A DNA stretch of 64,000 nt, taken from positions 1,371,225 to 1,435,224 of the forward strand of contig NW_002060955.1 of assembly GCF_000150275.1 (NCBI RefSeq). Reading direction: 5' to 3'. The position numbers and the translations under genes were made by a program. The notes beneath the pieces were generated by a model, which was not told where the DNA came from, did no database searches, and worked only from the letters and a program-made list of their open reading frames with translations. Source of the stretch: Trichoplax adhaerens (lineage: Eukaryota > Placozoa > Uniplacotomia > Trichoplacea > Trichoplacidae). Shown here piece after piece: positions 62,722 through 64,000 of this stretch. Numbering within the stretch: position 1 is the stretch's first letter; each line of letters starts with the position of its first letter.

Positions 62722-63600
62722 TTATCACCATAAAAGCTAATGGTATATTTAATGCTAATTTGCGTTGCCTCTGATGGTGTATCAAAAATATCTTCGCTGA
62801 TTTCCAATTATTTGCTACTAAGTACTAACATCAACCAGTTGGAAGTTATGGAGATGATATGACAAATATCTGGATCTGTTGTTTATGCTTCTTACGGCAT
62901 ATCAATTATGAATTTATGCTTAATTGGCATCGATCGATATTTTGCTTTCGTTAAACCGTTTAATTATTTTTATCAAACTTATAAAAGCAAAATTATAATC
63001 ATTTTTGAAGTACTCATCTGGATAATATCTGCAGCTGTAGTAATTCCTGATTTGGTATTTCCTGAAGTAGAATCAGGCAATCACTTCATATGTTATTATC
63101 CTAACATTACAACATCAATTTCATTTCATTTAGTATTTGTATCAGTTATCTTTTAAGTGTTACCGTCGACAGTTATTATCATCACTTATTGGCTCATAAT
63201 AATATTTCAACGAAATTGTATACGACCTGGGCAACATTCGCAACAATCACAACAACTGCAACATGAACTGACAAATAAACAGAAGCTGATCAAATCACTG
63301 ATTAGTATCTCATTATGTTATGAGTTGGCGACATTTCCTTACTACGTACTTATGCTTGCAAAGGGTATAGCAGGGAAAAATTTAACACAAATACAAAGAG
63401 AAAATCTAGCATTATTTACTTTAAGCTTATTATCTGTATCCATGACGAGTAATATTACTGTTATTAGTCCATTTCTGTACTTAAAATTTGATGGAAATAT
63501 TCGTATAAGGTTTCATGAAATACTCAAGTACTTCCGAGTAATTATTCGTAGCGGATTTCATAAAAAAATTGAAAGTGTTAGTAGAATAACGAGAAGATGA
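62722..63600 (+). pseudogene. Broken class A GPCR of the local cluster
   Basis: Relative of the gene at 58363. TM2 onward is readable in a single frame from about 62740 (LMLICVASD), but TM1 and the N-terminus are missing or unrecognisable. In-frame stops are TAA at 62731-62733, TGA at 62860-62862 (before TM3) and TAA at 63154-63156 (start of TM5). Between them the key residues survive: IDRYFAFVKPFN, CYYPNITT, QRNCIRPGQ, NPFLYLKFD-like SPFLYLKFDGN (N of NPxxY changed to S). There are no frameshifts after 62740, so loss is probably recent. Confidence 0.85.
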
Positions 63601-64000
63601 GGTTGAATTTAGCAGATTGACATCATTTTAATATCAGGATAATCTTAGCTCCCAATAATATAATTTAATAAAATTTTGGTTATAACATTTGATTTATCGA
63701 AATAACTTGCCATTAATTTGAAACTACAATTGACCTAAAATCCTTTTAAAGAAATTATGTATATGTTTTATGTGCAACTTAAGTCAAGTACGGTAGCATC
63801 ATAAGTTTCGTTGAGGTTATACTCATGGAATAGAATTTTATCCTTCAAATGCACTATCGTTTTTAGCGAATTACAGAATCATCTACTTTGAAACTAAGCT
63901 CATTTTTTCATTATGTAGATATTCTCGCAGAACCTTGCTTCAAATTAGCTTTGCAAAGCAGCCGTAGCATAGCTTTATAGGGTAACTGATTAAGGAAATA
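63601..64000. other. 3' flank of last GPCR copy; nothing seen
   Basis: AT-rich; no exon, repeat or motif supported before the window ends. Confidence 0.5.

Noticed and set aside
1-64000. tRNA, rRNA and CRISPR arrays
   Set aside because: I looked for T-loop motifs of the GGTTCGAATCC type on both strands and for spaced identical repeats. I found no complete tRNA fold, no rRNA, and only contiguous tandem repeats rather than CRISPR-type arrays.

Overview
The window looks like a piece of an animal nuclear genome, most likely a placozoan (Trichoplax-like). It is AT-rich, its genes are split into many short exons by short GT-AG introns, and it carries animal-type proteins: an ARHGEF10-type RhoGEF, ribonucleotide reductase large subunit, a LAGE3/PCC1 KEOPS subunit and a lineage-specific cluster of class A GPCRs. 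The placozoan assignment is an inference from style and content, not from a database match.

Layout. From 1 to about 9.8 kb there is no convincing complete gene, only a possible 3'-terminal exon at the left edge. This stretch is filled by separate degenerate tandem arrays with unit lengths near 97, 155, 130-158, 60 and 32 bp. From 9801 to 20917 (+) lies a 23-exon ARHGEF10-like gene. Its two 5' exons are isolated by introns packed with more tandem repeats (about 150, 140-194 and 215 bp units). From 21 to 27.8 kb there are small duplications, half of a two-copy dispersed element, clusters of TACTGTAC/GTACAGTA words, a 20-bp minisatellite and a possible small coiled-coil gene. RRM1 occupies 27874-34258 (+, 23 exons) and has a CCAAT/E2F-like promoter motif pair plus two E2F-like sites in intron 2. 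Convergent to it is a LAGE3/PCC1-like gene at 35320-36047 (-) with an apparently duplicated terminal exon.

From 38 kb to the end the window is a same-strand cluster of five related class A GPCR copies: three intact single-exon genes (38191, 47267, 58363) and two broken ones (about 55381 and 62722). The spacers hold LTR-like elements, one with a perfect 5-bp target duplication, and a 245-bp MITE-like insertion with TTA target duplication.

Gene models were built by joining exons on splice signals, phase and family resemblance. The coding sums are multiples of three: RRM1 781 aa, RhoGEF 1437 aa, PCC1-like 136 aa. RRM1, PCC1 and the RhoGEF are unrelated housekeeping or signalling genes; I see no operon or pathway linking them. 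The GPCR cluster is a birth-and-death tandem family.
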